The notes under the pieces are model-generated. The model did no database searches. It saw only the letters and a list, made by a program, of their open reading frames with translations, and had not been told where the DNA came from. 64,000 nt of DNA. Origin: Zestomonas insulae. Lineage in GTDB: Bacteria > Pseudomonadota > Gammaproteobacteria > Pseudomonadales > Pseudomonadaceae. Made by a program: the position numbers and the translations under genes. Below, one piece after another: positions 54,040 to 63,926 of the stretch (its first letter is position 1; each line of letters starts with the position of its first letter). Location: assembly GCF_016901015.1 (NCBI RefSeq), contig NZ_JAFEUP010000002.1, positions 248,001 to 312,000 on the forward strand. The letters run 5' to 3'.

Positions 54040-55113
54040 ATGACGCTGCCCCCGCGCGACCAACTGCTGCGCCTGCGCCGTACCCTCCTGGCTTACACCG
54101 CCTCGATTCTGCATCTGCTGCTCTGCTGGTTGTTGTTCGGCGCCGGGTTCATGTCGCTCAGCCTGGGCGGCATGCTGGTGCTGTCGTTCGTGGTGCTGGC
54201 CAGCGGGGTGCTGTTCCTGCTGAGTATCTGGCTCAACCTCAACCTGCGTTTCCACGACCCCAGCCTGACCCTGGTGCAGATGTGCTGGGCGATCGCCGTG
54301 GTGTTCATCAGCGCCTATTTTGTCGAGAACCTGCGCGCGCTGTTCTTGATGATGGTGCTGGTGGTGATGATGTTCGGCGCCTTCCGCCTGCGTCTCGGCG
54401 GCTTCGTGCGGGTCGGCCTGTTCACCCTGCTGTGCTATGCCGTGCTGATGGCGGCGCTGTGGTGGCGTGGCGCGGCCATCGAGCCGCGGGTCGAGCTGAT
54501 CCAGGCCCTGGAGTTCTTCGTGCTGGTGCTCGGCGTGTCGCTGCTGGGGCTGGAGATGAGCAGCCTGCGCAACGTCTTGCAGCAGCGCAATCACGACTTG
54601 CATCAGGCGCTGGAGCGCATCCAGCAGCTGGCGATCACCGACGAGCTGACCGGCCTGTACAACCGCCGCTTCGCCAATGAGCTGATGTCCCAGCAGAAGG
54701 CGCTGGCCGACCGAGGTCAGTACGGCTTCGTGGTCTGCCTGATCGACCTCGACTACTTCAAGACGGTCAACGACCGTTTCGGCCACGCCGGTGGCGATGC
54801 GGTGCTGCGCCAGTTGGCCGAGCTATTCCGCCACACCGTGCGCGACGTCGATTTCATCGCTCGACTGGGCGGCGAGGAATTCCTGCTGCTGCTGTCGCGC
54901 ACCGACACCGCCGGTGCCGAGCACCTAGTCGGGCGTCTGCAGGAGGCCTTGCGCGACAAGCTGTGGGAAGGCTTCGGCGCGCTGCGGCTGACCTTCTCGG
55001 TCGGCCTCAGTGCCTACCGCGGCGACGAGCCTTGGGAAGACACACTGCAGCGCGCCGATGCGGCGTTGTATCAAGCCAAGGAAGAGGGGCGCGACCGCCT
55101 CAAGTCGCTCTAG
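54040..55113 (+). CDS. Membrane diguanylate cyclase
   Basis: A 357-residue GGDEF protein. About six transmembrane helices (residues 10-185, e.g. LLLCWLLFGAGFMSLSLGGML) are followed by a coiled coil (LRNVLQQRNHDLHQALERIQQL) and a GGDEF domain with GGEEF in ARLGGEEFLLL, a catalytically competent variant. An I-site RxxD (RDVD) lies five residues before, so product inhibition is likely. It should make c-di-GMP; the membrane part is of unknown sensory type. ATG 54040 has AAAAGGA upstream. Confidence 0.92.
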   Translation: MTLPPRDQLLRLRRTLLAYTASILHLLLCWLLFGAGFMSLSLGGMLVLSFVVLASGVLFLLSIWLNLNLRFHDPSLTLVQMCWAIAVVFISAYFVENLRALFLMMVLVVMMFGAFRLRLGGFVRVGLFTLLCYAVLMAALWWRGAAIEPRVELIQALEFFVLVLGVSLLGLEMSSLRNVLQQRNHDLHQALERIQQLAITDELTGLYNRRFANELMSQQKALADRGQYGFVVCLIDLDYFKTVNDRFGHAGGDAVLRQLAELFRHTVRDVDFIARLGGEEFLLLLSRTDTAGAEHLVGRLQEALRDKLWEGFGALRLTFSVGLSAYRGDEPWEDTLQRADAALYQAKEEGRDRLKSL

Positions 55114-55131
55114 AGCAAGCGCCCGGGGGCA

Positions 55132-56241
55132 TCAGGCCGGCGCACCGGGCGTGCGGCGCACGCCGGAATCGCCGAACTCGAGGTGCGCGGCCACGCTGCC
55201 CTGGGCCGCGAACACCACCAGATGGTCGGCGGCGACGCGGATGCCGACCAGCGCACCCGGTGGGTGGTCGACGTGGCTGGGGAAGATCGATTCCAGCTGG
55301 GTGCCGGTCGGCAACTGCAGACGATACAAAGTAGCGGCGCCGAGGAAGGTCTTGCCGACGATCCTCGCCTGCAGGGTGCTGTCCGGCGCGTGGACGATGT
55401 CATCCGGGCGCAGCAGCACATCCACCGCACTGCCGGTCGGCCAGGTGTAGGCGCGGTTGCCGCGGATCGGGCCAAGTTCGGTCTGCACCGCGTCCGGGCC
55501 GAGCAGCTGGCCGCGAATGAAGTAGCCCTGACCGATGAAGCTGGCGACGAAGGGCGTCAGCGGCTCGTGATAGAGGTTGTAGGGCGTGTCCCACTGCTCC
55601 AGGTGGCCGTCCTTGAACACCCCGACGTGGTCGCTGACGGCAAAGGCTTCTTCCTGATCGTGGGTGACCAGGATCGCGCTGGTGCCACGGGCCTTGAGGA
55701 TGTCACGCACCTCGTGGCTGAGGCGCCGGCGCAGTTCGCCATCGAGGTTGGAGAACGGTTCGTCGAGCAACAGCAGTTGTGGCTGCGGCGCCAGCGCGCG
55801 GGCCAGGGCGACGCGCTGCTGCTGGCCGCCGGACAGCTCATGCGGGTAGCGGCGCGCGTGGGCGCCAAGCTTGACCAGGTCGAGCAGCTCGGCGGTGATG
55901 CGTTCGCGCTGCGGGTGCTGGCGAATGCCGAAGGCGACGTTGTCGGCCACACTGAGGTGCGGGAACAGCGCGTAGTCCTGGAACACCATGCCGATGCGGC
56001 GCTTCTCCGGTGCCAGGGTGAATCCGGCGCGGGAGATCACCGCGCCGCCCAGCTGAATCTCGCCCTGTTGCACCGGCTCGAAACCGGCGATGGCGCGCAG
56101 CGTGGTGGTCTTGCCGCAGCCCGACGGGCCAAGCAGGCAGCCAATGTCGCCGGCGTTGAGGTGCAGGTTGAGCTGCTGAACGATCTGTTGTCCGCGGTAG
56201 CCGCACGCCAGGTCGCGCAGGCTCAGCAGTAGCTCGCTCAT
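55132..56241 (-). CDS. ABC transporter ATP-binding protein (Fe3+/polyamine type)
   Basis: A 369-residue ATPase of the PotA/FbpC/CysA group. Walker [10 protein letters not shown] (about 38-46), signature [15 protein letters not shown], Walker [13 protein letters not shown], and a C-terminal TOBE domain ([17 protein letters not shown]). It would power import of ferric iron, polyamine or sulfate-like solutes. It overlaps the argF stop by four bases (ATGA). No permease or binding protein is adjacent, so it is an orphan here, as is its homologue after argF in P. aeruginosa (PA3538). Confidence 0.9.
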   Translation of the reverse strand: MSELLLSLRDLACGYRGQQIVQQLNLHLNAGDIGCLLGPSGCGKTTTLRAIAGFEPVQQGEIQLGGAVISRAGFTLAPEKRRIGMVFQDYALFPHLSVADNVAFGIRQHPQRERITAELLDLVKLGAHARRYPHELSGGQQQRVALARALAPQPQLLLLDEPFSNLDGELRRRLSHEVRDILKARGTSAILVTHDQEEAFAVSDHVGVFKDGHLEQWDTPYNLYHEPLTPFVASFIGQGYFIRGQLLGPDAVQTELGPIRGNRAYTWPTGSAVDVLLRPDDIVHAPDSTLQARIVGKTFLGAATLYRLQLPTGTQLESIFPSHVDHPPGALVGIRVAADHLVVFAAQGSVAAHLEFGDSGVRRTPGAPA

Positions 56242-57161
56242 GCGTGGTGGTAGGCCGGCTCGACCAGCAGTTCGAGCAGCGCTTTCTGCGCGTGCAGGCG
56301 GTTCTCCGCCTGGTCCCAGGCCAGCGAGCGCGGGTCGTCGAGCAGGTCTTCGCTGATTTCCTCGCCGCGATGGGCGGGCAGGCAATGCAGGAAGATCACG
56401 TCGTCAGCGGCGGCGTCGAGCAGGGCGCGGGTCACCTGGTAGGGGCGGAACAGTGCCATGCGCGCGGCGGCTTCTTCTTCCTGGCCCATCGAAGTCCACA
56501 CGTCGGTGCTTACCAGATGTGCACCACGCACCGCTTCGAGCGGGTCGCGCAGGATGGTCACGCGCTCGCCGGCCTGGGCCAGCAGCGCGGCATTGGGTTC
56601 GTAGCCGGCCGGGCAGGCAACGCGCAGTTGGAAGTCGAACTGGATCGCCGCTTCGATATAGGTGTTGCACATGTTGTTGCCGTCGCCGATCCACACCACG
56701 GTCTTGCCCTGAATCGCGCCGCGGTGCTCGAGGAAGGTCTGCATGTCGGCCAGCAGCTGGCAGGGGTGCAGGTCGTCGGACAGGCCATTGATCACCGGGA
56801 CCCGCGAATGCGCGGCGAACTCGGTGAGGGTGCTGTGGGCGTAGGTGCGGATCATCACGGCGTCGAGCATGCGCGACATGACGATCGCCGAGTCGGCGAT
56901 CGGCTCGCCACGCCCCAACTGGGTGTCGCGCGGGGAGAGGAAGATCGCCTGGCCGCCGAGCTGGATCATGCCGGCCTCGAAGGACAGGCGGGTACGGGTC
57001 GAGGCCTTCTCGAAGATCATCCCCAGCACGCGGTTCTTCAGCGGTTCGTACAGGGCGCCTCGGTTGCGCAGGTCCTTCAGCTCGATGCCGCGACGAATCA
57101 GGCCATTCAGCTCCTGGGGCGTGCAGTCCATTAGCGAGAGGAAGTGTCTAGCGCTCATCAT
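56238..57161 (-). CDS. argF: Ornithine carbamoyltransferase, anabolic
   Basis: Cytoplasmic enzyme, 307 residues, that makes citrulline from ornithine and carbamoyl phosphate in arginine synthesis. The carbamoyl-phosphate site STRTR is at about 54-58 ([11 protein letters not shown]), the ornithine loop is HCLPAHRG, and [15 protein letters not shown] is intact. There are two adjacent ATG codons (57161, 57158), both with AAAGG upstream; the first is used here. It is translationally coupled to the ABC ATPase. Gene order agrees with the P. aeruginosa argF locus. I could not see a clear ArgR box. Confidence 0.95.
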   Translation of the reverse strand: MMSARHFLSLMDCTPQELNGLIRRGIELKDLRNRGALYEPLKNRVLGMIFEKASTRTRLSFEAGMIQLGGQAIFLSPRDTQLGRGEPIADSAIVMSRMLDAVMIRTYAHSTLTEFAAHSRVPVINGLSDDLHPCQLLADMQTFLEHRGAIQGKTVVWIGDGNNMCNTYIEAAIQFDFQLRVACPAGYEPNAALLAQAGERVTILRDPLEAVRGAHLVSTDVWTSMGQEEEAAARMALFRPYQVTRALLDAAADDVIFLHCLPAHRGEEISEDLLDDPRSLAWDQAENRLHAQKALLELLVEPAYHHA

Positions 57162-57457
57162 TCAAACCTTTGACATCGGCGGGCTTTGGCGTGCTGCGGA
57201 AAAGAATACAAAAGCCACGGCTGGAGGCCGCGCGGGGGCGACGAAACGGGGGAAGGTCGGGATCTTATAAGGAAAAGACGCGTCCAGGCAAATTGCCGCC
57301 TGTCCGCCGTCAATGCCTTCCCGCGCGCTGATTGGCTCGCCTGATGGTAGGCGATTCATGTGACGAACGCTTCTGGCGCGCAAGGCGGGCTGGCGCCATA
57401 GTCAGGGTTTGACGACCTGACCGGTCGTCTCGAACCACAAGAATGAGAGGCCCGGCC

Positions 57458-59566
57458 ATGACCAAGACCCTCCACCACCGTGCATGCCACCTGTGTGAGG
57501 CCATCTGCGGCCTGACCATCGAAACCGAGCGTGACGCCGACGGCAGCCAGCGCATCCTGTCGATCAAGGGCGATGCCCAGGATAGCTTCAGCCGCGGCCA
57601 TATCTGCCCGAAAGCGGTGGCCCTGCAGGACATCCAGCATGACCCCGACCGGCTGCGCCAGCCGATGCGGCGCAGCGGCGACAGCTGGCAGCCGATCGGC
57701 TGGGACGAGGCGTTCGCCCTGGTCGCCGAAAAGCTTGCTGACATCCAGGCCCGTCACGGGCAGAACTCGGTCGCCGTGTACCAGGGCAACCCGAGCGTGC
57801 ACAACTACGGGCTGATGACCCACAGCAACTACTTCCTCGGCCAGCTGAAGACCCGCAACCGCTATTCGGCGACCTCGGTCGACCAGCTACCGCACCACCT
57901 GGTCAGCCACCTGATGTACGGCCACGGCCTGCTGATCCCCATTCCTGACATCGATCACACCGACTTCATGCTGATCCTCGGCGGCAACCCACTGGCCTCC
58001 AACGGCAGCATCATGACCGTGCCAGACGTGGAGAAGCGTCTGAAGGCGATCAAGGCGCGCGGCGGCAAGCTGGTGGTGGTCGATCCGCGGCGCAGCGAAA
58101 CTGCGGGCATCGCCGATCAGCACATCTTTATCCGTCCGGGGCAGGACGCCGCGTTGCTGCTCGGTGTGCTGAATACCCTGTTCAGCGAAGGCCTGACCCG
58201 CGCCACCACGCTGCCAGTGGCCGGCCTCGACGAGGTGCGTGCGGCGATCGGAGAATTCAGCGCCGAGGCCATGAGCCAGCGCTGTGGGGTGCCGGCCGAG
58301 CAGATTCGTCAGCTGGCGCGGGACTTCGCCGGCGCTGACAAGGCCGTGTGCTACGGGCGCATGGGCGTCTCCACCCAGGCCTTCGGCACTTTGTGCCAGT
58401 GGCTGGTGCAGCTGATCAACCTGGTCACCGGCAACCTCGACCGCGAGGGTGGGGTGGTCTGCACCCAGCCGGCGGTGGACCTAGTCGCCACCACCTCGGG
58501 CGGTCACTTCAACCGCTGGCAGAGCCGCGTCTCCGGCTTGCCCGAGTACGGCGGCGAGCTGCCCGTGGCGGCGCTCGCCGATGAGATGCTCACCCCGGGC
58601 GACGGGCAGATTCGCGCGCTGATCACCGTGGCCGGCAATCCGGTGCTGTCCACCCCCAACGGTCGGCAGTTGGAACAGGCGCTGGACGGCCTGGAGTTCA
58701 TGCTCAGCGTCGACCTGTACATCAATGAGACCACCCGCTACGCCGACCTGATCCTGCCGCCGACCGCGCCGCTGGAGCATGATCACTACGACACCACCTT
58801 CAACCTGTTCGCCGTGCGCAACGTCACCCGCTTCAATGAAGCGGTGCTGGACAAGCCGGCCGGCGCGCTGCACGACTGGGAAATCTTCGTCGGCCTGGCC
58901 CAGGCGTTCGCCGCGCGGACTGGCGGCGAACTGAAGCCCACCATGTCACCGGAGCAGATGATCGACATGGGCCTGCGCTTCGGCCCCTACGGCGATCGCA
59001 GCGAGCAGCGCTTGTCGTTGGCGACGCTGCGCGACTACCCGCACGGCCTCGATCTCGGGCCGTTGCGCACCAACCTGGCGGAACGCCTGAAGACCGCGGA
59101 CAAGACCATCCAGGCGGCGCCGCCGCTGCTGCTCGCCGACCTGCGGCGCCTGGCCGTCCAGCCATTGCCGCAGGACGGCCAGCTGGTACTGATTGGCCGC
59201 CGCCATGTGCGCAGCAACAACTCCTGGATGCACAACTATCACCGTCTGGTGAAAGGCAAGCCGCGGCACCAGCTGCTGATGCATCCGGCCGATCTGCAGC
59301 GGCGCGGGCTGAGCGATGGGCAGTTGGTCAGGGTCCGCTCGCGGGTCGGGATGATCGAGGTCGAAGTGGCCGCCAGCGACGAGATGATGCCCGGTGTGGT
59401 CAGCCTGCCGCATGGCTGGGGGCACGGTCGTCCGGGGGTGCGCATGGCCATCGCCGCCGCGCAGCCGGGCGCCAGTGCCAATGACCTGACCGACGAGCGC
59501 CACCTTGACGCAGTATCCGGCAACGCGGCGTTGAACGGCGTGCCGGTGGAGGTCGAGGCCGCGTGA
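57458..59566 (+). CDS. Molybdopterin oxidoreductase with [4Fe-4S] cluster
   Basis: A 702-residue DMSO-reductase-type molybdoenzyme. The N-terminal cluster ligands are C-x2-C-x3-C (HLCEAICGL, about 11-18) and a fourth Cys in GHICPKA (about 47). Molybdopterin-binding regions DFMLILGGNPLASNGSIM and GPYGDRS follow, with the MPT-dinucleotide domain at the C-terminus (LIGRRHVRSNNSWMHN). No twin-arginine signal is present, so it is cytoplasmic. It resembles formate dehydrogenase/nitrate-reductase-like proteins of unknown substrate. GAGAGG lies seven bases before ATG 57458; a longer start reads five more residues. Confidence 0.9.
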   Translation: MTKTLHHRACHLCEAICGLTIETERDADGSQRILSIKGDAQDSFSRGHICPKAVALQDIQHDPDRLRQPMRRSGDSWQPIGWDEAFALVAEKLADIQARHGQNSVAVYQGNPSVHNYGLMTHSNYFLGQLKTRNRYSATSVDQLPHHLVSHLMYGHGLLIPIPDIDHTDFMLILGGNPLASNGSIMTVPDVEKRLKAIKARGGKLVVVDPRRSETAGIADQHIFIRPGQDAALLLGVLNTLFSEGLTRATTLPVAGLDEVRAAIGEFSAEAMSQRCGVPAEQIRQLARDFAGADKAVCYGRMGVSTQAFGTLCQWLVQLINLVTGNLDREGGVVCTQPAVDLVATTSGGHFNRWQSRVSGLPEYGGELPVAALADEMLTPGDGQIRALITVAGNPVLSTPNGRQLEQALDGLEFMLSVDLYINETTRYADLILPPTAPLEHDHYDTTFNLFAVRNVTRFNEAVLDKPAGALHDWEIFVGLAQAFAARTGGELKPTMSPEQMIDMGLRFGPYGDRSEQRLSLATLRDYPHGLDLGPLRTNLAERLKTADKTIQAAPPLLLADLRRLAVQPLPQDGQLVLIGRRHVRSNNSWMHNYHRLVKGKPRHQLLMHPADLQRRGLSDGQLVRVRSRVGMIEVEVAASDEMMPGVVSLPHGWGHGRPGVRMAIAAAQPGASANDLTDERHLDAVSGNAALNGVPVEVEAA

Positions 59567-59665
59567 GCGGGGCGTATGAGTGGCTGCGCGTATTGAACGG
59601 CTTTGCTGTACAATCGCGCCATCGTGCCGACCGGTGAGTCGGGAAGTTAAGTGCCGAGGTGCCCC

Positions 59666-59992
59666 GTGGATATCATCGAAACCATCAAAGAGCAGATCGC
59701 CAACAACACCATTCTGCTGTACATGAAAGGCTCGCCGAATGCGCCGCAGTGCGGTTTTTCCGCCAAGGCTGCGCAGGTGGTAATGGGCTGTGGCGAGAAG
59801 TTCGCCTACGTCGACATCCTGCAGAATCCGGAAATTCGCGCCAATCTGCCGAAGTACGCCAACTGGCCGACCTTCCCGCAGCTGTGGGTCGCCGGCGAGC
59901 TGGTCGGCGGCAGCGACATCATGGTTGAGATGTTCGAGAAGGGTGAGCTGCAAGCCCTGATCAAGGACGCTGCGGCGAAAGCCAGCGCCTGA
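59666..59992 (+). CDS. grxD: Monothiol glutaredoxin Grx4
   Basis: A 108-residue cytoplasmic monothiol glutaredoxin involved in [2Fe-2S] cluster transfer. The active site is the monothiol CGFS with Cys29 (APQCGFSAKA), and WPTFPQLWVAGELVGGSDIM is the glutathione-binding part. GTG 59666 is chosen because it gives the standard start (V/M)DIIETIKEQI. It neighbours bfrB and bfd, iron storage and release genes, which fits an iron role. A bidirectional terminator follows. Confidence 0.94.
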   Translation: MDIIETIKEQIANNTILLYMKGSPNAPQCGFSAKAAQVVMGCGEKFAYVDILQNPEIRANLPKYANWPTFPQLWVAGELVGGSDIMVEMFEKGELQALIKDAAAKASA

Positions 59993-60010
59993 TCGCCCGA
60001 CGCTAACGAA

Positions 60011-60036
60011 AAAGCCCCGCAATGCGGGGCTTTTTT
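60011..60036 (+). terminator. Bidirectional intrinsic terminator between grxD and bfrB
   Basis: GCCCCGC (60014-60020), loop AAT, and GCGGGGC (60024-60030) are flanked by A and T runs on both sides, so it can end grxD from one strand and bfrB from the other. Confidence 0.9.
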
Positions 60037-60049
60037 GTGGGCGCTGGTT

Positions 60050-60520
60050 TTACTCTTCCATCTGCGACTGCAGGTAATTCTCCAGGCCGACCTTGTCGAT
60101 CAGGCCCAGCTGGGTTTCTAGCCAGTCGATGTGCTCTTCCTCGGATTCGAGGATCTCTTCCAGTAGGTCGCGACTACCGTAGTCACCGACGCTCTCGCAG
60201 TAGGCGATGGCGGCCTTCAGGTCCGGCACGGCGCTCAGTTCCAGCTTGAGGTCGCTGCTGAGCATTTCCTTGGTGTTCTCGCCGATGTGCAGCTTGCCAA
60301 GGTCCTGCAGATTCGGCAGGCCTTCGAGGAACAGGATGCGCTTGGTCAGCTTGTCGGCGTGTTTCATCTCGTCGATGGATTCGTGGTACTCGTGGTCGCC
60401 GAGTTTCTTCAGGCCCCAGTCTTCATACATGCGCGCATGCAGGAAGTACTGGTTGATTGCGACCAGTTCGTTTCCGAGGATCTTGTTGAGATGCTGGATG
60501 ACTTTCTTGTCGCCTTTCAT
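60050..60520 (-). CDS. bfrB: Bacterioferritin
   Basis: Haem-containing iron-storage 24-mer subunit, 156 residues. Ferroxidase ligands Glu18, Glu51 and His54 and the later Glu/His pair ([10 protein letters not shown]) are present, and Met52 (DEMKHA) is the haem ligand of BfrB. It oxidises Fe2+ and stores it as mineral; release needs Bfd, encoded next to it on the same strand. ATG 60520 has AGGAA upstream. Placing it downstream of bfd matches the P. aeruginosa bfrB-bfd locus. Confidence 0.95.
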   Translation of the reverse strand: MKGDKKVIQHLNKILGNELVAINQYFLHARMYEDWGLKKLGDHEYHESIDEMKHADKLTKRILFLEGLPNLQDLGKLHIGENTKEMLSSDLKLELSAVPDLKAAIAYCESVGDYGSRDLLEEILESEEEHIDWLETQLGLIDKVGLENYLQSQMEE

Positions 60521-60682
60521 GTTCGTTCCTGCCACGCAAAGAAATGGGAATTTTCAGAAGTGTGGAATCGATTATTCGGGCTGTCAAACGTAAATCATTG
60601 AAAAATAAGTAAAAATTAATCTGAATACGAATGTTTTTGTTCTGCGTCTAGACGCTAAATCCTTGAATTTTAGACACAAAAA

Positions 60683-60702
60683 AGCCGGACTGGAGTCCGG
60701 CT
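60683..60702 (-). terminator. Terminator after bfd
   Basis: On the minus strand AGCCGGAC and GTCCGGCT form an 8-bp stem with a four-base loop, followed by six T residues, about 20 bp after the bfd stop. It probably separates bfd from bfrB. Confidence 0.75.
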
Positions 60703-60723
60703 TTGGGGTAATCGGTGCCTAAT

Positions 60724-60942
60724 TTAAGCGGCAACAAATCCAGCGGGGTAGGCGAGAGCCGCTTGGGTGCTCTGCAGTTCGCCAAGGGTGTCACGGACCA
60801 CTTGCTTGGCCAGGCAGGCGCACTTACCACATTGGGTCCCGACGCCGAGGTTCTCGCGGACATCGCGATAGCTGCAGCAACCTTCGTAGATTGCTTCGCG
60901 GATTTGACCGTCGGTGACACCTTGGCAGAGGCAGACGTACAT
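60724..60942 (-). CDS. bfd: Bacterioferritin-associated ferredoxin
   Basis: A 72-residue [2Fe-2S] protein that binds bacterioferritin and reduces its iron core for release. The four cluster cysteines are Cys4, Cys6, Cys38 and Cys41 (YVCLCQG and GTQCGKCAC), the Bfd pattern. Length equals P. aeruginosa Bfd (about 73). A Fur-like box lies 44-65 bp upstream, so it should be made in low iron. A longer in-frame start (60954) is possible but adds only four residues. Confidence 0.94.
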   Translation of the reverse strand: MYVCLCQGVTDGQIREAIYEGCCSYRDVRENLGVGTQCGKCACLAKQVVRDTLGELQSTQAALAYPAGFVAA

Positions 60943-60985
60943 GTAAGGACCCACACAGCTGGATTGGCGTGATGGGCAAGATACT

Positions 60986-61007
60986 AATGTTAATGAGAAT
61001 GCTTGTC
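60986..61007 (-). promoter_or_regulatory. Probable Fur box upstream of bfd
   Basis: AATGTTAATGAGAATGCTTG resembles a row of GATAAT-like hexamers, with the AATGAGAAT core common in Pseudomonas Fur sites. It sits in the bfd-rnt gap where a bfd promoter is expected. The regulatory link between bfd and Fur is known in P. aeruginosa; this site is inferred. Confidence 0.6.
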
Positions 61008-61038
61008 AAAGCGAGATTGGGTGGCTTCGCATTTGCGG

Positions 61039-61065
61039 CGACAGCCGGTTGTTAGCCGGCTGTCG
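61039..61065 (-). terminator. Hairpin downstream of rnt
   Basis: CGACAGCCGG / CCGGCTGTCG forms a perfect 10-bp stem with a seven-base loop, just after the rnt stop. There is no T-tract, so it may be a processing or stability hairpin, or a Rho-assisted terminator. Confidence 0.5.
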
Positions 61066-61071
61066 TGCTCA

Positions 61072-61743
61072 TCAATCGTCGTCGATCCAGCCGCCCATCT
61101 CTTTCCAGCGGTTGACGATGCCGCAGAACAGCTCGGCGGTCTTCTCGGTGTCGTAGCGGGCGGAGTGCGCCTCGCGGCCATCGAAGTCGATGCCGGCGGC
61201 CTGGCAGGCCTTGGCCAGTACGGTTTGACCGTAGGCGAGGCCGGCGAGGGTCGCGGTATCGAAGCTGGAGAAGGGGTGGAACGGATTGCGCTTGAGGCCG
61301 GTGCGCGCCACCGCGGCATTCAGGAAGCCGAGGTCGAAGTTGCTGTTGTGGCCGACCAGAATGGCGCGCTTGCAGCCGTTAGCTTTGATCGACTTGCGCA
61401 GGCCGCGGAAGATCTCGGTCAAGGCGTGCTCTTCGCTGACCGCCATGCGCAGCGGGTGATCGAGCTTGATCCCGGTGAACTCCAGCGCAGCGGCTTCGAT
61501 GTTGGCGCCTTCGAACGGCTCGACGCGGAAGAAATGCGTATGGTCCGGATAAAGGAATCCACCCTCGTCGATGCCGATGGTGGTCGCGGCGATTTCCAGC
61601 AGCGCGTCGGTGGCGCAGTTGAAACCGCCGGTCTCGACATCCACCACTACCGGCAGGTAGCCGCGAAAGCGCGCCGCCATCGGGTGGCGCGGGCCGGACG
61701 GCAGGCTTCCGTCGAGTTCGTCGTCGAACTGTTCTTCGCTCAC
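61072..61743 (-). CDS. rnt: Ribonuclease T
   Basis: 3'-to-5' exoribonuclease, 223 residues, for tRNA end turnover and 3' maturation of stable RNAs. DEDDh catalytic residues: VVDVETGGF (Asp, Glu), [11 protein letters not shown] (Asp) and [14 protein letters not shown] (His, Asp). The start is GTG, overlapping the pyrC stop by four bases (GTGA), so the genes are translated together. This pyrC-rnt order is conserved in Pseudomonas. Confidence 0.95.
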   Translation of the reverse strand: MSEEQFDDELDGSLPSGPRHPMAARFRGYLPVVVDVETGGFNCATDALLEIAATTIGIDEGGFLYPDHTHFFRVEPFEGANIEAAALEFTGIKLDHPLRMAVSEEHALTEIFRGLRKSIKANGCKRAILVGHNSNFDLGFLNAAVARTGLKRNPFHPFSSFDTATLAGLAYGQTVLAKACQAAGIDFDGREAHSARYDTEKTAELFCGIVNRWKEMGGWIDDD

Positions 61744-62786
61744 TGGGCGGCCTCCAGTAGGCGCCAGCGCAATTTCTCACCGGCGCGCAGCGGGATCACG
61801 CTGTGTTCGCCCAGCGGCAGGCTGGCCGGTGCGGTCCATTCTTCGCGGACCAGGGTGATGTGCTCCTGGTTGCGTGGCAGGCCGTAGAAGTCGGGGCCGT
61901 GGTGACTGGCGAAGGCTTCCAGCTTGCCCAGCGCGTTGCGCTGCTCGAAGGCTTCCGCATACAGCTCGATGGCGGCATAGGCGGTGTAGCAACCGGCGCA
62001 ACCGCAGGCGGCTTCCTTGGCGTGCTGGGCATGTGGTGCCGAATCGGTGCCGAGGAAGAACTTCGGATTGCCGCTGGTGGCGGCATCCAGCAGCGCTTCC
62101 TGGTGGGTGTTGCGCTTGAGGATCGGCAGGCAATAGAAGTGCGGGCGGATGCCGCCGACCAACATGTGATTGCGGTTGTACAGCAGGTGGTGGGCGGTGA
62201 TGGTCGCGCCGACGTTGGCCGAGGCATCCTTGACGAACTGCGCGGCGTCGGCGGTGGTGATGTGTTCGAACACCACCTTCAAGGTCGGGAAGCGCGCGAC
62301 GACACGGGTCATGTGCTCGTCGATGAAGGCCTTCTCGCGGTCGAACACATCGATCTCGCTGCGGGTGACCTCACCGTGAACGAGCAACGGCAAGCCTACC
62401 TCCGCCATGGCTTCGAGCACCGGGAAGATCTTGTCGATGCTGGTTACGCCGGAATCGGAGTTCGTCGTGGCGCCGGCTGGATACAGCTTGGCAGCGTGGA
62501 CGAAGCCGCTGGCCTTGGCGGCGCGCACCTCATCGGTGCTTGTGCGGTCGGTGAGGTAGAGCACCATCAGCGGCTCGAAGCGGCTGCCAGCCGGACGCGC
62601 GGCGAGGATGCGCTGGCGGTAGGCGTCGGCCTCCTCGGCGTTGCGCACCGGCGGCACGAGATTGGGCATGATGATGGCGCGGCCGAAATTGCGTGCGGCA
62701 TCGGCGACGGTGTGGGTCAGCGCAGCGCCGTCGCGCAGGTGGATGTGCCAATCGTCGGGGCGCAGCAGGGTCAAGCGGTCGGACAT
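61740..62786 (-). CDS. pyrC: Dihydroorotase, class II
   Basis: Zinc amidohydrolase, 348 residues, pyrimidine synthesis step 3. Metal ligands: DWHIHLRDG (His-x-His), carboxylated Lys in [18 protein letters not shown], His in VHGEV and FEHITT, and Asp in LGTDSAPH. Length equals E. coli PyrC (348), unlike the inactive PyrC' (about 423) of pseudomonads, so this is the active type. ATG 62786 gives [16 protein letters not shown]. Its stop overlaps rnt. Confidence 0.96.
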   Translation of the reverse strand: MSDRLTLLRPDDWHIHLRDGAALTHTVADAARNFGRAIIMPNLVPPVRNAEEADAYRQRILAARPAGSRFEPLMVLYLTDRTSTDEVRAAKASGFVHAAKLYPAGATTNSDSGVTSIDKIFPVLEAMAEVGLPLLVHGEVTRSEIDVFDREKAFIDEHMTRVVARFPTLKVVFEHITTADAAQFVKDASANVGATITAHHLLYNRNHMLVGGIRPHFYCLPILKRNTHQEALLDAATSGNPKFFLGTDSAPHAQHAKEAACGCAGCYTAYAAIELYAEAFEQRNALGKLEAFASHHGPDFYGLPRNQEHITLVREEWTAPASLPLGEHSVIPLRAGEKLRWRLLEAAQ

Positions 62787-62948
62787 GGGGAGTTCCAGGC
62801 GGGTAAAACGTGGCTGAATGCTACCGGAAAAGGCCTCCGGCCGGTTGGCGTATTTTCGCCCGCAAGCCACGGGATTGGGCGACCGGCTATCAAGTTCTGC
62901 CTGGCGCGACCGATACCAAGAGGAACCCGTATTACCGTGGAGCTCGCC

Positions 62949-63926
62949 GTGCGCCAGCGTTGTTTCGTCCTGCTTAGCCTGTTGGCGTGTTTGCCGGCGC
63001 AGGCCATCACCTTTCAGACCCGCCTGGAGCAGGCGGAATGGAAGGTCGAGGGCGATCAGTTCGAGTGCCGGCTTTCGCAAAGCGTCACCGATTTCGGCGT
63101 CGGCGAATTCGTCCGCCGTGCCGGCGAACAAGCGACCTTCCGTTTGCAGGCGCGTGAGCGCTGGATGGGGGCGGGCTCGGCGACCCTGCTGGCGGCGGCC
63201 GCGCCCTGGCAGCCGGGGCGCGGCGACATCAACCTCGGTGCGGTCAGTGTCGGCGGCGGCGAGGTGCCGTTCAACAGCTCCCAGCTGCAAGCCGGGCGCC
63301 TGCTCAGCGGTTTGCTCGACGGGCGCAGTCCGCTAGTCCGTCACCGAACTTTGCAGGGTGGCGAAACCCTCGAAGTGCGCCTGTTGCCGGTGAAATTCAC
63401 CAAGGCCTACGACGACTATCTGGGCTGCACGCGCAAGCTGTTGCCGGTCAATTTCGACCAGGTCAAGCAGCGGCAGCTCGGTTTCCCCGACAACGGCACG
63501 GCGCTGGACGGCATGGCGCGGGCTCAGCTGGACATCATCCTGCAGTACCTGCAGGCCGACCCCAGCGTCAATCACATCGAGCTCGATGGCCACTCCGACA
63601 ACAGCGGCAGCCGGCTGAGCAACCGCGACCTGTCGCGGCGGCGGGCGGTGGCGGTGCAGGATTACTTCCAGGCCAATGGCGTGCCGGCCGAGCGCATCGT
63701 GGTGCGCTTCTATGGCGAGCAGTTCCCGTTGGTCGCCAACAACAGCACGGCCAACCGGGCGAAGAACCGCCGAGTGACCGTCCACCTGTCGCGCGTCGCC
63801 GAAGCTGCTCCCACCGCATCGCCGGTGGCTGTCCCGGCACCCACTCCGGCCCCGGCTGCCGCGCCGGCAGCCGTTCCTCCAGCCAGCCCTAGCGCGCCGG
63901 CGAACAAAACCGCCTCCGCCTCCTGA
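62949..63926 (+). CDS. motY: OmpA family protein MotY (flagellar motor associated)
   Basis: A 325-residue exported protein. Signal peptide ([18 protein letters not shown]), an N-terminal motor-interacting domain ([25 protein letters not shown]) and a C-terminal OmpA-like peptidoglycan-binding domain ([31 protein letters not shown], about 215-285), ending in a Pro/Ala tail. In Pseudomonas, MotY surrounds the flagellar motor and anchors the stator. GTG 62949, with GGAG six bases before, is preferred; GTG 62937 adds four residues. It is divergent from pyrC, as in P. aeruginosa (PA3526/PA3527). Confidence 0.9.
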   Translation: MRQRCFVLLSLLACLPAQAITFQTRLEQAEWKVEGDQFECRLSQSVTDFGVGEFVRRAGEQATFRLQARERWMGAGSATLLAAAAPWQPGRGDINLGAVSVGGGEVPFNSSQLQAGRLLSGLLDGRSPLVRHRTLQGGETLEVRLLPVKFTKAYDDYLGCTRKLLPVNFDQVKQRQLGFPDNGTALDGMARAQLDIILQYLQADPSVNHIELDGHSDNSGSRLSNRDLSRRRAVAVQDYFQANGVPAERIVVRFYGEQFPLVANNSTANRAKNRRVTVHLSRVAEAAPTASPVAVPAPTPAPAAAPAAVPPASPSAPANKTASAS

